Assembly: GCA_910575585.1 (NCBI GenBank)
Contig: CAJTGF010000044.1
Coordinates: 1 to 44,890 of the forward strand
Length of the DNA: 44,890 nucleotides
Source of the DNA: Clostridiaceae bacterium
GTDB lineage: Bacteria > Bacillota > Clostridia > Lachnospirales > Lachnospiraceae
Direction of reading: 5' to 3'
Under the pieces are notes generated by a model. That model did no database searches. It saw only the letters and a program-made list of their open reading frames with translations, and was not told where the DNA came from. This document shows, in pieces, positions 22,818 through 31,073 of this stretch (positions within the stretch are counted from its first letter, which is position 1; the number at the start of each line of letters is the position of its first letter). The translations under genes and the position numbers were made by a program.

Positions 22818-24561
22818 ACCACGCCCGGAGCCTTGGGCGCAGACAGGCCGCACTGACCCCGGGGGCGGGGCCGCCGATCCGGGCGGTTCTGCTTTTGGGG
22901 CTGGCTCTGAAAAGCAGTCCGGGCCCGGTGAGGCGGGAACTTCGGGACAAAGTGTCCCGAAGTCTCCCAAGTCCAAATTCCGGCAGAAAAGCCAGCAGGA
23001 ACAGGCGGCGGCATCCAAGCTCCGCATGGAAAAGCAAGGCAGAAAGGTAGAAAAGGCAAAGGAAAAGCTGGCAAGACAAAAGCCGCCGAAAAAGCCCGGC
23101 CCGGTAAAGCGTGCAGGCCGGGTGGCCAGCGGCTCTGTTCATGGTTTTGTACATGGAAAAATTTTCGAGGTGGAGCAGGAAAATGTGGGCACCGAGGGGG
23201 CCCACCGCTCCGAACTTGTTGGCGAGTCCGTACTGCGGCATGGCTCCCGGTTTGTAAAAAGGAAAATCCGGGAGCACCCGGCCAGGGCGGTACAAAAGGC
23301 CGAGGCCCGGTATGTCAAACGGACGGCGGACTATCACTTCCACACCGCCGCCCAGGAGCACCCGGAGCTATCCAAAAACTTTTTCGCCCGGTACTGGCAG
23401 AAACAGCGCAACCGAAAGCAGTACCAAAAGCGGGCAAAGGAGGCCGCCAAACAGGGGGCAAAGGCCGCCGGGAAAACCGCCGCTGCCACGGAAAAGCTGG
23501 CGGTAAAGGCGGCGGGCTTTGTGAAACGCCATCCCGCTGGCTCCGTCATCGCCCTTGCCTGCATCCTGCTGGTCTTTCTGGTGCAGTCCTGCTCGTCCTC
23601 GCTGGTAACGATTGGAAACGCCGGGGCCGGGGCTTTAGGGGCCACCACCTACCCGTCCGAGGATGGGGATATGCTGGGGGCCGAGGCCGCCTATACAGGG
23701 CTGGAGGCAGAACTTAAAAACTATCTCGATACCTACGAAAGCACCCATGACTATGACGAGTACCACTTCGATCTGGACGGGATAGAGCATGACCCCTATG
23801 TGCTGATCTCCATCCTGTCGGCTCTCCACGAGGGGCAATGGACGCTTTCACAGGCGGCAGGCACCCTGCAGACGCTCTTTGACCGCCAGTACATTCTCAC
23901 CGAGGAAGTGGTGGTGGAGGTGCGCTACCGCACCGAAACCCGGACGGACAGCGAGGGCAACGATTACGAGGTGGAAATTCCCTACAACTATTATATCTGC
24001 TATGTAACGCTGGAAAACAAAAACCTGTCCCATCTGCCTGTGTATTTTATGAGCGAGGAGCAGATGTCCCGGTACGCCATCTATATGTCTACTGTGGGAA
24101 ACAGGCCCGACCTGTTCCCGGACTCCCCCTATGTGGACAGATACATTACCAACCCGCCCCAGGGCTACGAAGTTCCGGGGGAATATCTGGACGATGAAAC
24201 TTTCGCCGCCATGCTCTCGGAGGCGCAGAAGTACATCGGCTACCCCTATGTGTGGGGCGGGAGCTCCCCGGCCACATCCTTTGACTGCTCCGGCTATTTA
24301 TCGTGGGTTATCAACCATTCCGGCTGGAATGTGGGCCGCCAGACTGCCCAGGGGCTCTATAACCTGTGTACCCCGGTAAGCTCCCCCAGGCCCGGCGACC
24401 TTGTGTTTTTCAAAGGCACCTATAACACATCGGGCGTGAGCCACTGTGGGATTTATGTAGGGGACGGGCGGATGCTCCACTGTGGAGATCCCATCGGATA
24501 CGCAAACCTAAATACAAACTACTGGCAGTCTCATCTCTACGCCTACGGGCGTTTGCCGTGA
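22798..24561 (+). CDS. CD1108-like NlpC/P60 cell-wall hydrolase of the ICE
   Basis: A 587-residue conjugation protein that opens peptidoglycan for the mating channel. A disordered basic N-terminus (about 1-240) contains palindrome site 7 as TSGQSVPKSP. It is followed by a membrane helix at about 249-266 (SVIALACILLVFLVQS), an extracellular VirB8-like or linker region, and a C-terminal NlpC/P60 domain. Catalytic Cys497 is in SFDCSGYLSWV and His549 in GVSHCGIYVGDG. Unlike some relatives it shows no separate lysozyme domain that I can recognise. Confidence 0.9.
   Translation: MKRKPNKPRPEPWAQTGRTDPGGGAADPGGSAFGAGSEKQSGPGEAGTSGQSVPKSPKSKFRQKSQQEQAAASKLRMEKQGRKVEKAKEKLARQKPPKKPGPVKRAGRVASGSVHGFVHGKIFEVEQENVGTEGAHRSELVGESVLRHGSRFVKRKIREHPARAVQKAEARYVKRTADYHFHTAAQEHPELSKNFFARYWQKQRNRKQYQKRAKEAAKQGAKAAGKTAAATEKLAVKAAGFVKRHPAGSVIALACILLVFLVQSCSSSLVTIGNAGAGALGATTYPSEDGDMLGAEAAYTGLEAELKNYLDTYESTHDYDEYHFDLDGIEHDPYVLISILSALHEGQWTLSQAAGTLQTLFDRQYILTEEVVVEVRYRTETRTDSEGNDYEVEIPYNYYICYVTLENKNLSHLPVYFMSEEQMSRYAIYMSTVGNRPDLFPDSPYVDRYITNPPQGYEVPGEYLDDETFAAMLSEAQKYIGYPYVWGGSSPATSFDCSGYLSWVINHSGWNVGRQTAQGLYNLCTPVSSPRPGDLVFFKGTYNTSGVSHCGIYVGDGRMLHCGDPIGYANLNTNYWQSHLYAYGRLP
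22937..22964. repeat. Dispersed ICE palindrome, site 7
   Basis: GAACTTCGGGACA, AAG, TGTCCCGAAGTC, with perfect 10-bp core arms, in the disordered N-terminal part of the NlpC/P60 gene. Confidence 0.85.
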
Positions 24562-24574
24562 TTGGAGGTATTCT

Positions 24575-24838
24575 ATGGCAACAACCAAAAGTATGAAAAT
24601 CCAGGCTGAGATTGATAAGGTCAAGGCCAAAATCGCCGAACAGCAGGCCCGGCTCAAGGAGCTGGAGAAAAACAAGCTGGAGGCGGAAAACAGCGAGATT
24701 GTGGACATCGTGCGGGGTATGAGCATCCCACTTGCGGAGCTCCCCCTGTTGTTTGAAAAGCTGAAAAGCGGCGGGGCTTTGGGACAAAGTGTCCCGAAGT
24801 CTGGAGCCGCCCCTACTGCGGAAAAGGAGGAAAACTGA
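24575..24838 (+). CDS. DUF4315 family protein
   Basis: An 87-residue ICE protein. The N-terminal 40 residues form a coiled coil (IQAEIDKVKAKIAEQQARLK), followed by the DUF4315 signature SEIVDIVRGMSIPLAELPLLF. The C-terminal tail includes palindrome site 8 read as LGQSVPKSG, and looks disordered. ATG 24575 follows TTGGAGG by 7 bases. It always lies between the NlpC/P60 and DUF4366 genes in these ICEs; the role is unknown. Confidence 0.88.
   Translation: MATTKSMKIQAEIDKVKAKIAEQQARLKELEKNKLEAENSEIVDIVRGMSIPLAELPLLFEKLKSGGALGQSVPKSGAAPTAEKEEN
24777..24801. repeat. Dispersed ICE palindrome, site 8
   Basis: CTTTGGGACA, AAG, TGTCCCGAAGTC, inside the C-terminal tail of the DUF4315 gene. Confidence 0.8.
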
Positions 24839-24840
24839 AT

Positions 24841-25476
24841 ATGAAACGATTTCGAGTCTTAACAGCGGCGCTCTTTGCCGCTGTTCTTTTATGCGGGTTT
24901 AGCGCCACCGCCTATGCCGGGGGCGGCGAGGAATTTATGGACGGCACAGGCGGCTATGACCCCGATCCCCCTGTGGCGGAGGAACCCGAGCCGAAGCCGA
25001 ACCCGTTTACCCCGGAGGGCACCGGGACGGTGGTGGATAATGCCACGGATGAGGACGGCAAGGAATTTTTTACTATCACCACGCCCAACGAGAACATTTT
25101 TTATCTGGTGATTGACCGCCAGCGGAGCGGCGAAAATGTGTATTTCCTCAATGCCGTTACTGAGGCCGACCTTATGGCATTGGCTGAGATCACCGAGGAG
25201 CCGCCCGCTCCCCAGCCGGAGCCGGAGCCTGCCCCAGCCCCGGAGCCGGAACCGGAACCCGAAAAGAAAAGTAATTCCGGGATGCTCCTGCTGGTGCTGG
25301 GCCTTGCGCTGATCGGCGGCGGGGCTGGCTGGTATTTTAAGGTTTACCGCCCGAAACAGGAAAAGGCCGCCGGGCCCGTGGAGGACTATGACGAGGAACT
25401 GGAGGACTATGACGATCCCGGGGACGATCTGCCCCCGTGGGATGAAGAGGATGAATACACGGAGGACGATGAATGA
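24841..25476 (+). CDS. DUF4366 family surface protein
   Basis: A 211-residue exported membrane protein. A signal peptide (RFRVLTAALFAAVLLCGFSA, cleavage near AYA-G) is followed by the DUF4366 core (FFTITTPNENIFYLVIDRQR, ENVYFLNAVTEADL), a Pro/Glu repeat spacer, a membrane helix at about 148-163 (GMLLLVLGLALIGGGAG) and an acidic cytoplasmic tail (EDYDEELEDYDDP). It starts three bases after the DUF4315 stop with AAGGAGG upstream. It is a structural part of the conjugation locus with unknown activity. Confidence 0.88.
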   Translation: MKRFRVLTAALFAAVLLCGFSATAYAGGGEEFMDGTGGYDPDPPVAEEPEPKPNPFTPEGTGTVVDNATDEDGKEFFTITTPNENIFYLVIDRQRSGENVYFLNAVTEADLMALAEITEEPPAPQPEPEPAPAPEPEPEPEKKSNSGMLLLVLGLALIGGGAGWYFKVYRPKQEKAAGPVEDYDEELEDYDDPGDDLPPWDEEDEYTEDDE

Positions 25477-25649
25477 ATTTTACAAACAACCCTTTTGAAA
25501 AAATGATGAAAGAAAAGCCCCGCCCCAAGGCCCCGGCTGAGAGAAAACCGCCCCGGGGCTCGGCCTGTTGTGGCTGTTCCTACTGGCGGGGCGTTGGATG
25601 CGTGGCCTGCTACAAAGAGCTTTTGAGGGCCCCGGCTGGCGGGAGGTGA
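25473..25649 (+). CDS. Small Cys-rich ICE protein
   Basis: A 58-residue protein, MNFTNNPFEKMMKEKP..., with a Cys cluster SACCGCSYWRGVGCVACYKE that probably binds a metal. Its ATG overlaps the stop of the DUF4366 gene (ATGA), so it is translationally coupled. The length and position fit the small Cys-rich proteins often left unannotated between DUF4366 and the Cys-rich VLP gene. The function is unknown. Confidence 0.65.
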   Translation: MNFTNNPFEKMMKEKPRPKAPAERKPPRGSACCGCSYWRGVGCVACYKELLRAPAGGR

Positions 25650-25653
25650 TGCG

Positions 25654-26022
25654 ATGGCCCGTGAGCTGACCCGGGAAGAAAAGGCGGCGATCCGTTCCCT
25701 TGTGGCAAAGTGGTGTGCCAACTATGACCGGGAATATGGATGCCTGCCTTTAGACTGTGAGTGCTATATGCTGGGGAAATGCTGGACGGGGGCCCTGTGC
25801 CGCTACTTCCGGGAGGCCGTTCTCCCCCTCAATCCCGTATTGGAGGCCGCCCTCACCACCCAGGGGCCAAGGCCGGATTTTAAGATATGCCCGGTATGCG
25901 GCGGGGCCGTTGCCCCGGACAGGCGGCAGGCGTACTGCTCGGAGGCGTGCGCCTTAAAAGCCCACCGCCGCCAGCAGCGGGAATATATGCGGAAAAAACG
26001 GGGCCGGACTGTTGACAATTAG
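25654..26022 (+). CDS. Cysteine-rich VLP-domain protein
   Basis: A 122-residue protein with the ICE family pattern VAKWCANYDREYGCLPLDCE, CYMLGKCWTGALCRYFREAV and a C-terminal zinc ribbon ICPVCGGAV ... AYCSEACALKAHRRQQ. The basic tail MRKKRGR suggests nucleic-acid contact. ATG 25654 follows GGGAGGTGATGCG. It is part of the conserved run before MobC. The molecular role is not established. Confidence 0.85.
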   Translation: MARELTREEKAAIRSLVAKWCANYDREYGCLPLDCECYMLGKCWTGALCRYFREAVLPLNPVLEAALTTQGPRPDFKICPVCGGAVAPDRRQAYCSEACALKAHRRQQREYMRKKRGRTVDN

Positions 26023-26067
26023 GCCCTTAAAAACCCGCTTGTATCAAGGCTTTTACAGGCTGTTTCC

Positions 26068-26100
26068 GGGGCGGGCCGTATCTTTCTATGGCCTGCCCCG
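26068..26100 (+). terminator. Hairpin in the spacer before the gene at 26186
   Basis: GGGGCGGGCC and GGCCTGCCCC form a stem around a 12-base loop. There is no T-tract; it may be a leader or attenuator structure for the mobC-relaxase part of the operon. Confidence 0.45.
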
Positions 26101-26135
26101 GATTGGCCCTAATGCTGTCAACATCTATATGGCGG

Positions 26136-26161
26136 AGCTTTGGGACATTTTGTCCCAAAGT
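26136..26161. repeat. Dispersed ICE palindrome, site 9
   Basis: GCTTTGGGACA, TTT, TGTCCCAAAGT, 25 bases upstream of ATG 26186. The core arms match perfectly with both variable positions changed together (CTTTGGGACA / TGTCCCAAAG). Confidence 0.85.
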
Positions 26162-26185
26162 CCCCGCTTTCTGGAAGGAGGTATT

Positions 26186-26764
26186 ATGGACAAAAATCAA
26201 GGCTATTCCATTTTGAAGGCTGTAATGCTGGAAAACGGCAGGGGCTTTGCTCTGGGCGAACATCCCACGGCCCCATCCCCCTATGTCACATGGGCCTGTT
26301 ACGATGATAAGAACGGCCAGCGGCAGTATGAATGGGGGCATTACGGCAACGATCTGGCCGCTATGGAACAGGACTTTTCAGACCGGGTGCAGGACTACCA
26401 GCGGCTTTACCATGTGGAGATCGCACAGACCGAGGCCCCCGGCCTTTACAAGTATTACTCTACCCAGCGGCCTGTGGATATTGGGACATTCCCCAAGCCG
26501 CCCCATAACGCCCCGGATGAGATCGTCAACTACGATCAGCGTATCCCTGTGGAGGGCGGCGCATTTCTGGCGTGGGGGCATCTGACCTACACCCGGCCTT
26601 TGACAGAAAGGCAGGCGGCAGATTACGAGCTGCGGCCCGCCCCTGGCAATCCCGACAGGCCCCGTCCGATTGCCCAGCAGATGAAGGAGGCCGCAAAACT
26701 GGCCGGGGCTGACCGGGGCGATCCCGTCCACAAGAAAAAAGCCCCCGCCCGGGAGGAGCGATGA
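26186..26764 (+). CDS. Conserved ICE protein of unknown function
   Basis: A 192-residue protein starting MDKNQGYSILKAVMLENGRG, with aromatic-rich motifs YVTWACYDDKNGQRQYEWGHY and DFSDRVQDYQRLYHVE, and a basic Ala-rich tail ending KKKAPAREER. Similar proteins occur just before mobC in these ICEs, but I recognise no defined domain. ATG 26186 is chosen from GGAAGGAGG, 5 bases upstream. It overlaps mobC by 4 bases, so a relaxosome-accessory role is possible. Confidence 0.75.
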   Translation: MDKNQGYSILKAVMLENGRGFALGEHPTAPSPYVTWACYDDKNGQRQYEWGHYGNDLAAMEQDFSDRVQDYQRLYHVEIAQTEAPGLYKYYSTQRPVDIGTFPKPPHNAPDEIVNYDQRIPVEGGAFLAWGHLTYTRPLTERQAADYELRPAPGNPDRPRPIAQQMKEAAKLAGADRGDPVHKKKAPAREER

Positions 26765-27108
26765 CAAAGAAACGCCGCCGCCCCATCCATCTCCATGTGA
26801 TGGTGTCGGAGGAGGAGCAGGCCCTTATCCAAGAACGCATGGACGAGGCGGGCATCCGCAACATGGGGGCCTATATGCGGAAAATGGCCCTCAACGGCTA
26901 TGTGCTCCATGTTGACCTGTCGCCCGTCCGGGAGCTGGTATCGCTCCAGCGGCGGTGCTCTAACAACCTAAACCAAGTGGCGATCCAGGCGAATACCTAC
27001 GGCGGGATTTACCCCGAGGAGATCGCCAGCTTGCAACGGGACTATGCGGCCCTGTGGGAGCCGCTGGCCGATCTGTTAAAAAAGCTGGCCGCCGTGGTGG
27101 AGCTTTAG
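26761..27108 (+). CDS. mobC: MobC-like relaxosome accessory protein
   Basis: A 115-residue DNA-binding mobilization protein. An N-terminal ribbon-helix-helix segment (PIHLHVMVSEEEQALIQERM, IRNMGAYMRKMALNG) is followed by the MobC signature LQRRCSNNLNQVAIQANTYG. It binds oriT and helps the relaxase open DNA. ATG 26761 overlaps the previous stop (ATGA). The relaxase gene follows after about 100 bases that contain palindrome site 10. Confidence 0.9.
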   Translation: MTKKRRRPIHLHVMVSEEEQALIQERMDEAGIRNMGAYMRKMALNGYVLHVDLSPVRELVSLQRRCSNNLNQVAIQANTYGGIYPEEIASLQRDYAALWEPLADLLKKLAAVVEL

Positions 27109-27148
27109 CCTTTCCGGGGAGTGGCGTGTGCCGCTCCCCGGTTTTCTC

Positions 27149-27174
27149 GACTTCGGGACAAAGTGTCCCAAGGT
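27149..27174. repeat. Dispersed ICE palindrome, site 10
   Basis: GACTTCGGGACA, AAG, TGTCCCAAGGT, about 35 bases upstream of the relaxase start. The second element has its variant palindrome in the equivalent place (44506-44528). Confidence 0.8.
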
Positions 27175-27207
27175 GGAGAAAGCCGTTTGCGGAGAGGAGG
27201 GATATTT

Positions 27208-28629
27208 ACGGCAACCACCAGACTCATTACCCACCATATCAGCAAGGGGGAAACCATCGCCAGCTCGCTGAAGGATCGTCTGGACTACGGGAAAGACCCG
27301 GATAAAACCCAGGACGGCCAGCTCATTTCTTCCTATGAGTGCGACCACCAGACCGCCGATGCCGAGTTTCTGCTCTCCCGGGCAAAGTATAAAGCGGTCA
27401 CAGGCCGGGAACAAAAGCGGGAGGCGGATGTGCTCTGCTATCAGATCCGCCAGTCCTTTGTACCCGGGGAAATTACCCCGGAGGAGGCAAACCGGGTAGG
27501 CTATGAAACAGCCATGCGCTGGACAAAGGGCAAACACGCCTTTTTCGTTGCCACCCATACGGATAAAAAACATATCCATAACCACATTTATTACAATCCG
27601 ATCTCGCTGGATTATACTCGGAAATTCCGAGATTTCTGGAGATCGGCGGGGGCTCTGCGGCGGCTCTCTGACCGGGTATGTCTGGAAAATGACCTGTCCG
27701 TGATCCGGCATCCAAAGCTCCACAGCAAGGGCCGTTTCCTACATTACGGCCAGTGGATCGGGGAGCGGCCCCCGTCCGCACAGCAGAGGGTGCGGCAGGC
27801 CATCGTTGCCGCTCTGGAGCAAAAGCCCGCCGACTTTGCGGCGTTTCTCCGGCTTATGGAGGAGTCCGGCTTTGCGGTAAAGCATGGCCGGGGCGGGGCG
27901 ATCTCGTTTCTCGCTCCGGGACAGGAGAAACTCACCCGCCTGCGTTCCTCTACCCTCGGGGACGGTTTTGATCCCGGAGACATCCGGGCGGTGATTGCCG
28001 GGGAGCGGCCTATCCCGGTACTGGCAGACGAGGCCCCGGCTCCGGCCCGGCGTGTCAATCTGATTATAGATATTCAAGAGCGCATGGCCCAGGGCAAGGG
28101 CCCGGCCTATGAACGGTGGGCCAAGGTTTACAACCTCAAACAGATGGCCGCCGCCCTCCAGTATCTGCGGGAGCATGACCTTATGGACTATGAAACGATG
28201 GCGGCCAGCACCGAGGCGGTGGTAGAGCGTTTTCATGCTCTCTCCGGGGAACTGCGGGAAACGGAGGCGGCCCTCGAAAAGACAGTCGGGCTTATGGCGG
28301 CAACAGTGGAGTATGCCAAGACCCGGCCTATATTTGATGGATACAAGGCGGCCCGGTACAGTAAAAAATATCTGGCCCAGCATGAGGCGGAGCTTTCCGA
28401 CTATCGGGCGGCAAAGGCGGCGCTCAACGAGCTTTTGGCTGGGGAGAAACTTCCCAAAATGGCGGATATGAAAAAGGCCCGCCAGGAGCTGGCGGGAAAG
28501 AAAAAAGCCCTCTATGCCAAGTACCGCAAGGCCCAGGCGGATATGCGGCAGGCCGTGGTGGTCAAAGCGAATATTGATCATCTGTTCGGCGTAACGGACG
28601 GACGGGAAAATAAGGCCCAGGAGCGATAG
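27208..28629 (+). CDS. MobP-type relaxase of the ICE
   Basis: The DNA-nicking enzyme that starts ICE transfer. The relaxase domain has YECDHQTADAEFLLSRAKY, LCYQIRQSFVPGEITPEEAN, and the metal-binding HTDKKHIHNHIYYN (His near residues 122-126). A helical C-terminal half ends with a coiled coil. Homologues begin MATTRL; here the codons are ACG GCA ACC ACC AGA CTC, so ACG 27208 stands where ATG is expected, 7 bases after GAGAGGAGG. An upstream TTG (27187) or GTG (27121) would add residues not expected in the family. Confidence 0.9.
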   Translation, partial: TATTRLITHHISKGETIASSLKDRLDYGKDPDKTQDGQLISSYECDHQTADAEFLLSRAKYKAVTGREQKREADVLCYQIRQSFVPGEITPEEANRVGYETAMRWTKGKHAFFVATHTDKKHIHNHIYYNPISLDYTRKFRDFWRSAGALRRLSDRVCLENDLSVIRHPKLHSKGRFLHYGQWIGERPPSAQQRVRQAIVAALEQKPADFAAFLRLMEESGFAVKHGRGGAISFLAPGQEKLTRLRSSTLGDGFDPGDIRAVIAGERPIPVLADEAPAPARRVNLIIDIQERMAQGKGPAYERWAKVYNLKQMAAALQYLREHDLMDYETMAASTEAVVERFHALSGELRETEAALEKTVGLMAATVEYAKTRPIFDGYKAARYSKKYLAQHEAELSDYRAAKAALNELLAGEKLPKMADMKKARQELAGKKKALYAKYRKAQADMRQAVVVKANIDHLFGVTDGRENKAQER

Positions 28630-28663
28630 CGACAGGCCGCAGACAACAGGCGCATAGCGCCGG

Positions 28664-28690
28664 GACTTTGGGACATTTTGTCCCGAAGTC
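28664..28690. repeat. Dispersed ICE palindrome, site 11
   Basis: GACTTTGGGACA, TTT, TGTCCCGAAGTC, between the relaxase stop and the oriT-like structure. The equivalent position in the second element (43025-43047) holds the variant palindrome. Confidence 0.8.
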
Positions 28691-28698
28691 CTGCGGGT

Positions 28699-28779
28699 TT
28701 GGGGAGCTCCCCAACAAGCATTTTTGCGGGGCCAGCGGCCCGGCAAAAATAGCAGGTGTGGCCACACCTGCCCTGCTTG
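28699..28779. other. Candidate oriT: conserved multi-hairpin region after the relaxase
   Basis: Perfect palindrome TTGGGGAGCTCCCCAA (28699-28714). Outer stem CAAGCA (28715-28720) / TGCTTG (28774-28779) encloses two hairpins: TTTTTGCGGGGCC/GGCCCGGCAAAAA (28721-28749) and GCAGGTGTGGCCACACCTGC (28752-28771). The same layout with compensating base changes follows the second relaxase (42926-43018). No protein is encoded. Conserved structure next to a relaxase suggests the transfer origin; not proven. Confidence 0.65.
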
Positions 28780-28857
28780 CCATTTCGTGCGCTTCCGCTA
28801 CATGGCGCAAAAAAACGAAGGTCACGCTTTTGACGCTCTCTCCATTCAGTTTATTTA

Positions 28858-29496
28858 CTAAAAGTGTAATATAGAAGGCAAGTGCTCCATAACAACAGCG
28901 AGATTTTTTATGTGAATTTGTTTATTCTCATAAGAGATTAAACCTATTTTTACACATTCTGCAATCGCTCGATTTACACTCCTAATAGGTGTATTTGCTT
29001 CGATTGAAAGTTGCTTTTTCGTTAGTTTGTGTAGCTGTCCTTTGTGATTGTAAATAGCTATACACCGTAAAACTCTTTTACGAACAGATAGCAAAGACAT
29101 TTCCTCTATAAGTTGACCATTGTGTATCAGCTTTTCTGATATTATACGAATAAGCAGTTTTGTGGCTTCAAAATCACTTTTCAACCATTCTAAAAAATCG
29201 GTCTGATAAAGTGCTTCTACAATACACTTTTTAGTTGCGGTTATGCTTACAGGTTTGAAGTCATTATAAAATGGCTCTACTTCGCCAAATATGCTATTCG
29301 ATTTATATAAGTAAACAGCGGCGACAGTACCATCATTATTTTGGATAGAGGCTTCTGCTTCTCCCTCAATTAAGAAAAATACATATTTATTTTCATAACC
29401 TGCTATAATAATAGGATTTCCGGGATCATAAATTTTTTTCATTAGCTTTTTGCGAATTGTAATCGGCATACGGCCACGAAGTATTTCAGTATCCAT
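28858..29496 (-). CDS. Crp/Fnr-family transcription regulator
   Basis: A 212-residue regulator. The N-terminal cyclic-nucleotide-binding-like beta roll (ENKYVFFLIEGEAEASIQNN, VYLYKSNSIFGEVEPFYNDF) lacks a clear cAMP-binding arginine motif. The C-terminal winged helix includes KLTKKQLSIEANTPIRSVNR. The second ATG (29496) is chosen since GGAGG lies 8 bases before it. AT-rich, unlike the ICE backbone. It is divergent from the S66 peptidase gene and probably controls it through the palindrome in their shared promoter. Confidence 0.88.
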   Translation of the reverse strand: MDTEILRGRMPITIRKKLMKKIYDPGNPIIIAGYENKYVFFLIEGEAEASIQNNDGTVAAVYLYKSNSIFGEVEPFYNDFKPVSITATKKCIVEALYQTDFLEWLKSDFEATKLLIRIISEKLIHNGQLIEEMSLLSVRKRVLRCIAIYNHKGQLHKLTKKQLSIEANTPIRSVNRAIAECVKIGLISYENKQIHIKNLAVVMEHLPSILHF

Positions 29497-29534
29497 AAGC
29501 ATTTCCTCCAGAATGGGTCACTTGACCTTACTTT

Positions 29535-29564
29535 ATTATACGAATTGGAGTATAATTTTGTCAA
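29535..29564 (-). promoter_or_regulatory. Promoter of the Crp/Fnr gene with overlapping operator
   Basis: On the minus strand TTGACA (29559-29564), an 18-bp spacer and TATAAT (29535-29540). The inverted repeat TTATAC / GTATAA (29537-29556) overlaps this promoter and a TATAAT (29551-29556) facing the S66 gene, so it could be the regulator's site at both genes. Confidence 0.6.
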
Positions 29565-29581
29565 GATAAAGGGGTAATATT

Positions 29582-30619
29582 ATGATAAAACCAAAAGCAT
29601 TAAAAAGAGGAGACACCGTTGCTATTGTGTCGCTATCTTCTGGTATGGGTGGAGAAAAGTCTCTTATCCATAGATATTATACAGGTATTAACAGATTAGA
29701 AACTGTATTCGGGCTTCAGGTTATTACAATGCCCAATGCACTAAAAGGGAATGAATACTTATATAATCATCCCGAATTAAGGGCACAGGATTTAATGCAA
29801 GCGTTCAAAGACACAACCATTAAAGCGATTATTTGTATGATTGGCGGAGATGATACTATTCGCCTGCTTCCCTATATTGATTACCAAATTATCAGAGAAA
29901 ATCCAAAAATATTCATGGGCTATTCTGATACAACCGTTAATCATTTGATGCTTTATAAAGCTGGGGTAGTTTCTTTCCACGGGCCTTGTCTCATGGTCGA
30001 ATTTGCAGAAAACAAGCAGATGCACCAATATACCATTGACTGCATTAAACAAATGCTATTTTCTTGTGCTTCAGAAATGGAAATAAGTTCATGCAATATG
30101 TGGACTTCCGAATTTTTAGACTGGGCAGATCCTCAAAACCAAAGGATTGCGAGGAAAATGAAGCCCGAAAAACATGGCTATGAAATATTACAAGGGACAG
30201 GTCGAGTTAAAGGAAAACTTCTTGGAGGATGTTTGGGCGTACTTAAAATGGTTATAGGAACAGAAATATGGCCCGCCCTTGACGAATGGGAAAATAAACT
30301 CCTGTTTCTTGAAACAGGAGAGGATTATCCTAAACCGGAAGATGTTTGCTACTTCTTAAGAAATCTTGTGGCACAAGGAATTATAGATAAAATAAATGGA
30401 ATAATCATCGGAAAACCACTGGATGAAAGATATTATGATGAATATAAAAATATTTATATTCAAGTTATAGGAAATGAAGCTAAGCGGCCAGACTTGCCTA
30501 TTTTATATAATGTAAATTGCAGTCATACATCGCCTGTTTGTATCTTACCTTATGGAGTGATGGCAGAGATAGATTGCGAGCAAAAAAAACTTACCATACT
30601 TGAAAATGCCGTCTGCTAA
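29582..30619 (+). CDS. S66-family peptidase (MccF/LD-carboxypeptidase-like)
   Basis: A 345-residue serine peptidase. The catalytic Ser115 is in MGYSDTT, Glu244 in FLETGED and His315 in NCSHTSP, the three residues of the S66 triad. S66 enzymes either trim peptidoglycan tetrapeptides (LdcA) or inactivate microcin C-type antibiotics (MccF); its size and composition fit MccF-like resistance cargo as well. AAAGGGG precedes ATG 29582. It is low in GC and inserted between the oriT-like region and the XRE gene of the ICE; the second element lacks it at that place. Confidence 0.88.
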   Translation: MIKPKALKRGDTVAIVSLSSGMGGEKSLIHRYYTGINRLETVFGLQVITMPNALKGNEYLYNHPELRAQDLMQAFKDTTIKAIICMIGGDDTIRLLPYIDYQIIRENPKIFMGYSDTTVNHLMLYKAGVVSFHGPCLMVEFAENKQMHQYTIDCIKQMLFSCASEMEISSCNMWTSEFLDWADPQNQRIARKMKPEKHGYEILQGTGRVKGKLLGGCLGVLKMVIGTEIWPALDEWENKLLFLETGEDYPKPEDVCYFLRNLVAQGIIDKINGIIIGKPLDERYYDEYKNIYIQVIGNEAKRPDLPILYNVNCSHTSPVCILPYGVMAEIDCEQKKLTILENAVC

Positions 30620-30649
30620 TATGATTTTGCTCATTCTCTGAAAGCAGAA

Positions 30650-30685
30650 AGAAACGGAGATTCCTATTTTAGAACCTCCGTTTCT
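30650..30685. terminator. Terminator between S66 and XRE genes
   Basis: AGAAACGGAG and CTCCGTTTCT form a perfect stem. It ends the XRE gene (minus strand) and may stop the convergent S66 transcript. A related stem ends the XRE paralogue at 42881. Confidence 0.7.
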
Positions 30686-31023
30686 CTGGCTTTCTTAATC
30701 CCCTCGGCTGTGGCCTCCATAACAACAAGCTCTTTTTCATTCATAGAGTCTAAAAGTACATCAATGTGTTTTCGACAACTGTTTCCGCCACGGTTGTTCT
30801 CTGTATAAAAAAATTGATCTACGGAAATATCAAACAGCGTGACGAGCTTAAAAAATAAATTGAAGCTGGGGTGCTGGCCTTTGTTTTCAATATTCATAAT
30901 AGTTCGATCAGTCTTGCCGACTAACTCAGCGACATAGGCTTGCGTCCACCCCTTTTCTTCTCTTGCTTGTTTTAGTGCCAAACCGAGCCCATGAAAGTCA
31001 AATCTTCGTTCATCTTGGTTCAT
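30664..31023 (-). CDS. XRE-family regulator of the ICE, copy 1
   Basis: A 119-residue Cro/CI-type repressor: HTH at about 12-60 (LALKQAREEKGWTQAYVAEL, VGKTDRTIMNIENKGQHPSF), then FDISVDQFFYTENN and a helical tail. It is about 85% identical to the protein at 42522-42881, which is in the opposite orientation. The second ATG is chosen for ribosome-site spacing; an ATG two codons earlier (31029) is possible. ATGAGAATG at the start and CATTCTCAT upstream form an inverted repeat kept in both copies, suggesting autoregulation. Confidence 0.85.
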   Translation of the reverse strand: MNQDERRFDFHGLGLALKQAREEKGWTQAYVAELVGKTDRTIMNIENKGQHPSFNLFFKLVTLFDISVDQFFYTENNRGGNSCRKHIDVLLDSMNEKELVVMEATAEGIKKARETEVLK

Positions 31024-31073
31024 TCTCATATCACCCTATATCATTGTACATTTCAGGTTAGATTATGAGAATG
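31021..31073. promoter_or_regulatory. Operator/promoter of XRE copy 1
   Basis: CATTCTCATA (31021-31030) and TTATGAGAATG (31063-31073) flank a 32-bp core that is nearly identical to that upstream of copy 2 (42472-42524). Conservation of both the halves and the core marks it as a control site. Confidence 0.65.

Noticed and set aside
27739-28767. 342-residue open frame on the minus strand within the relaxase gene
   Set aside because: It is antisense to a clearly conserved relaxase and has no ribosome site or domain.
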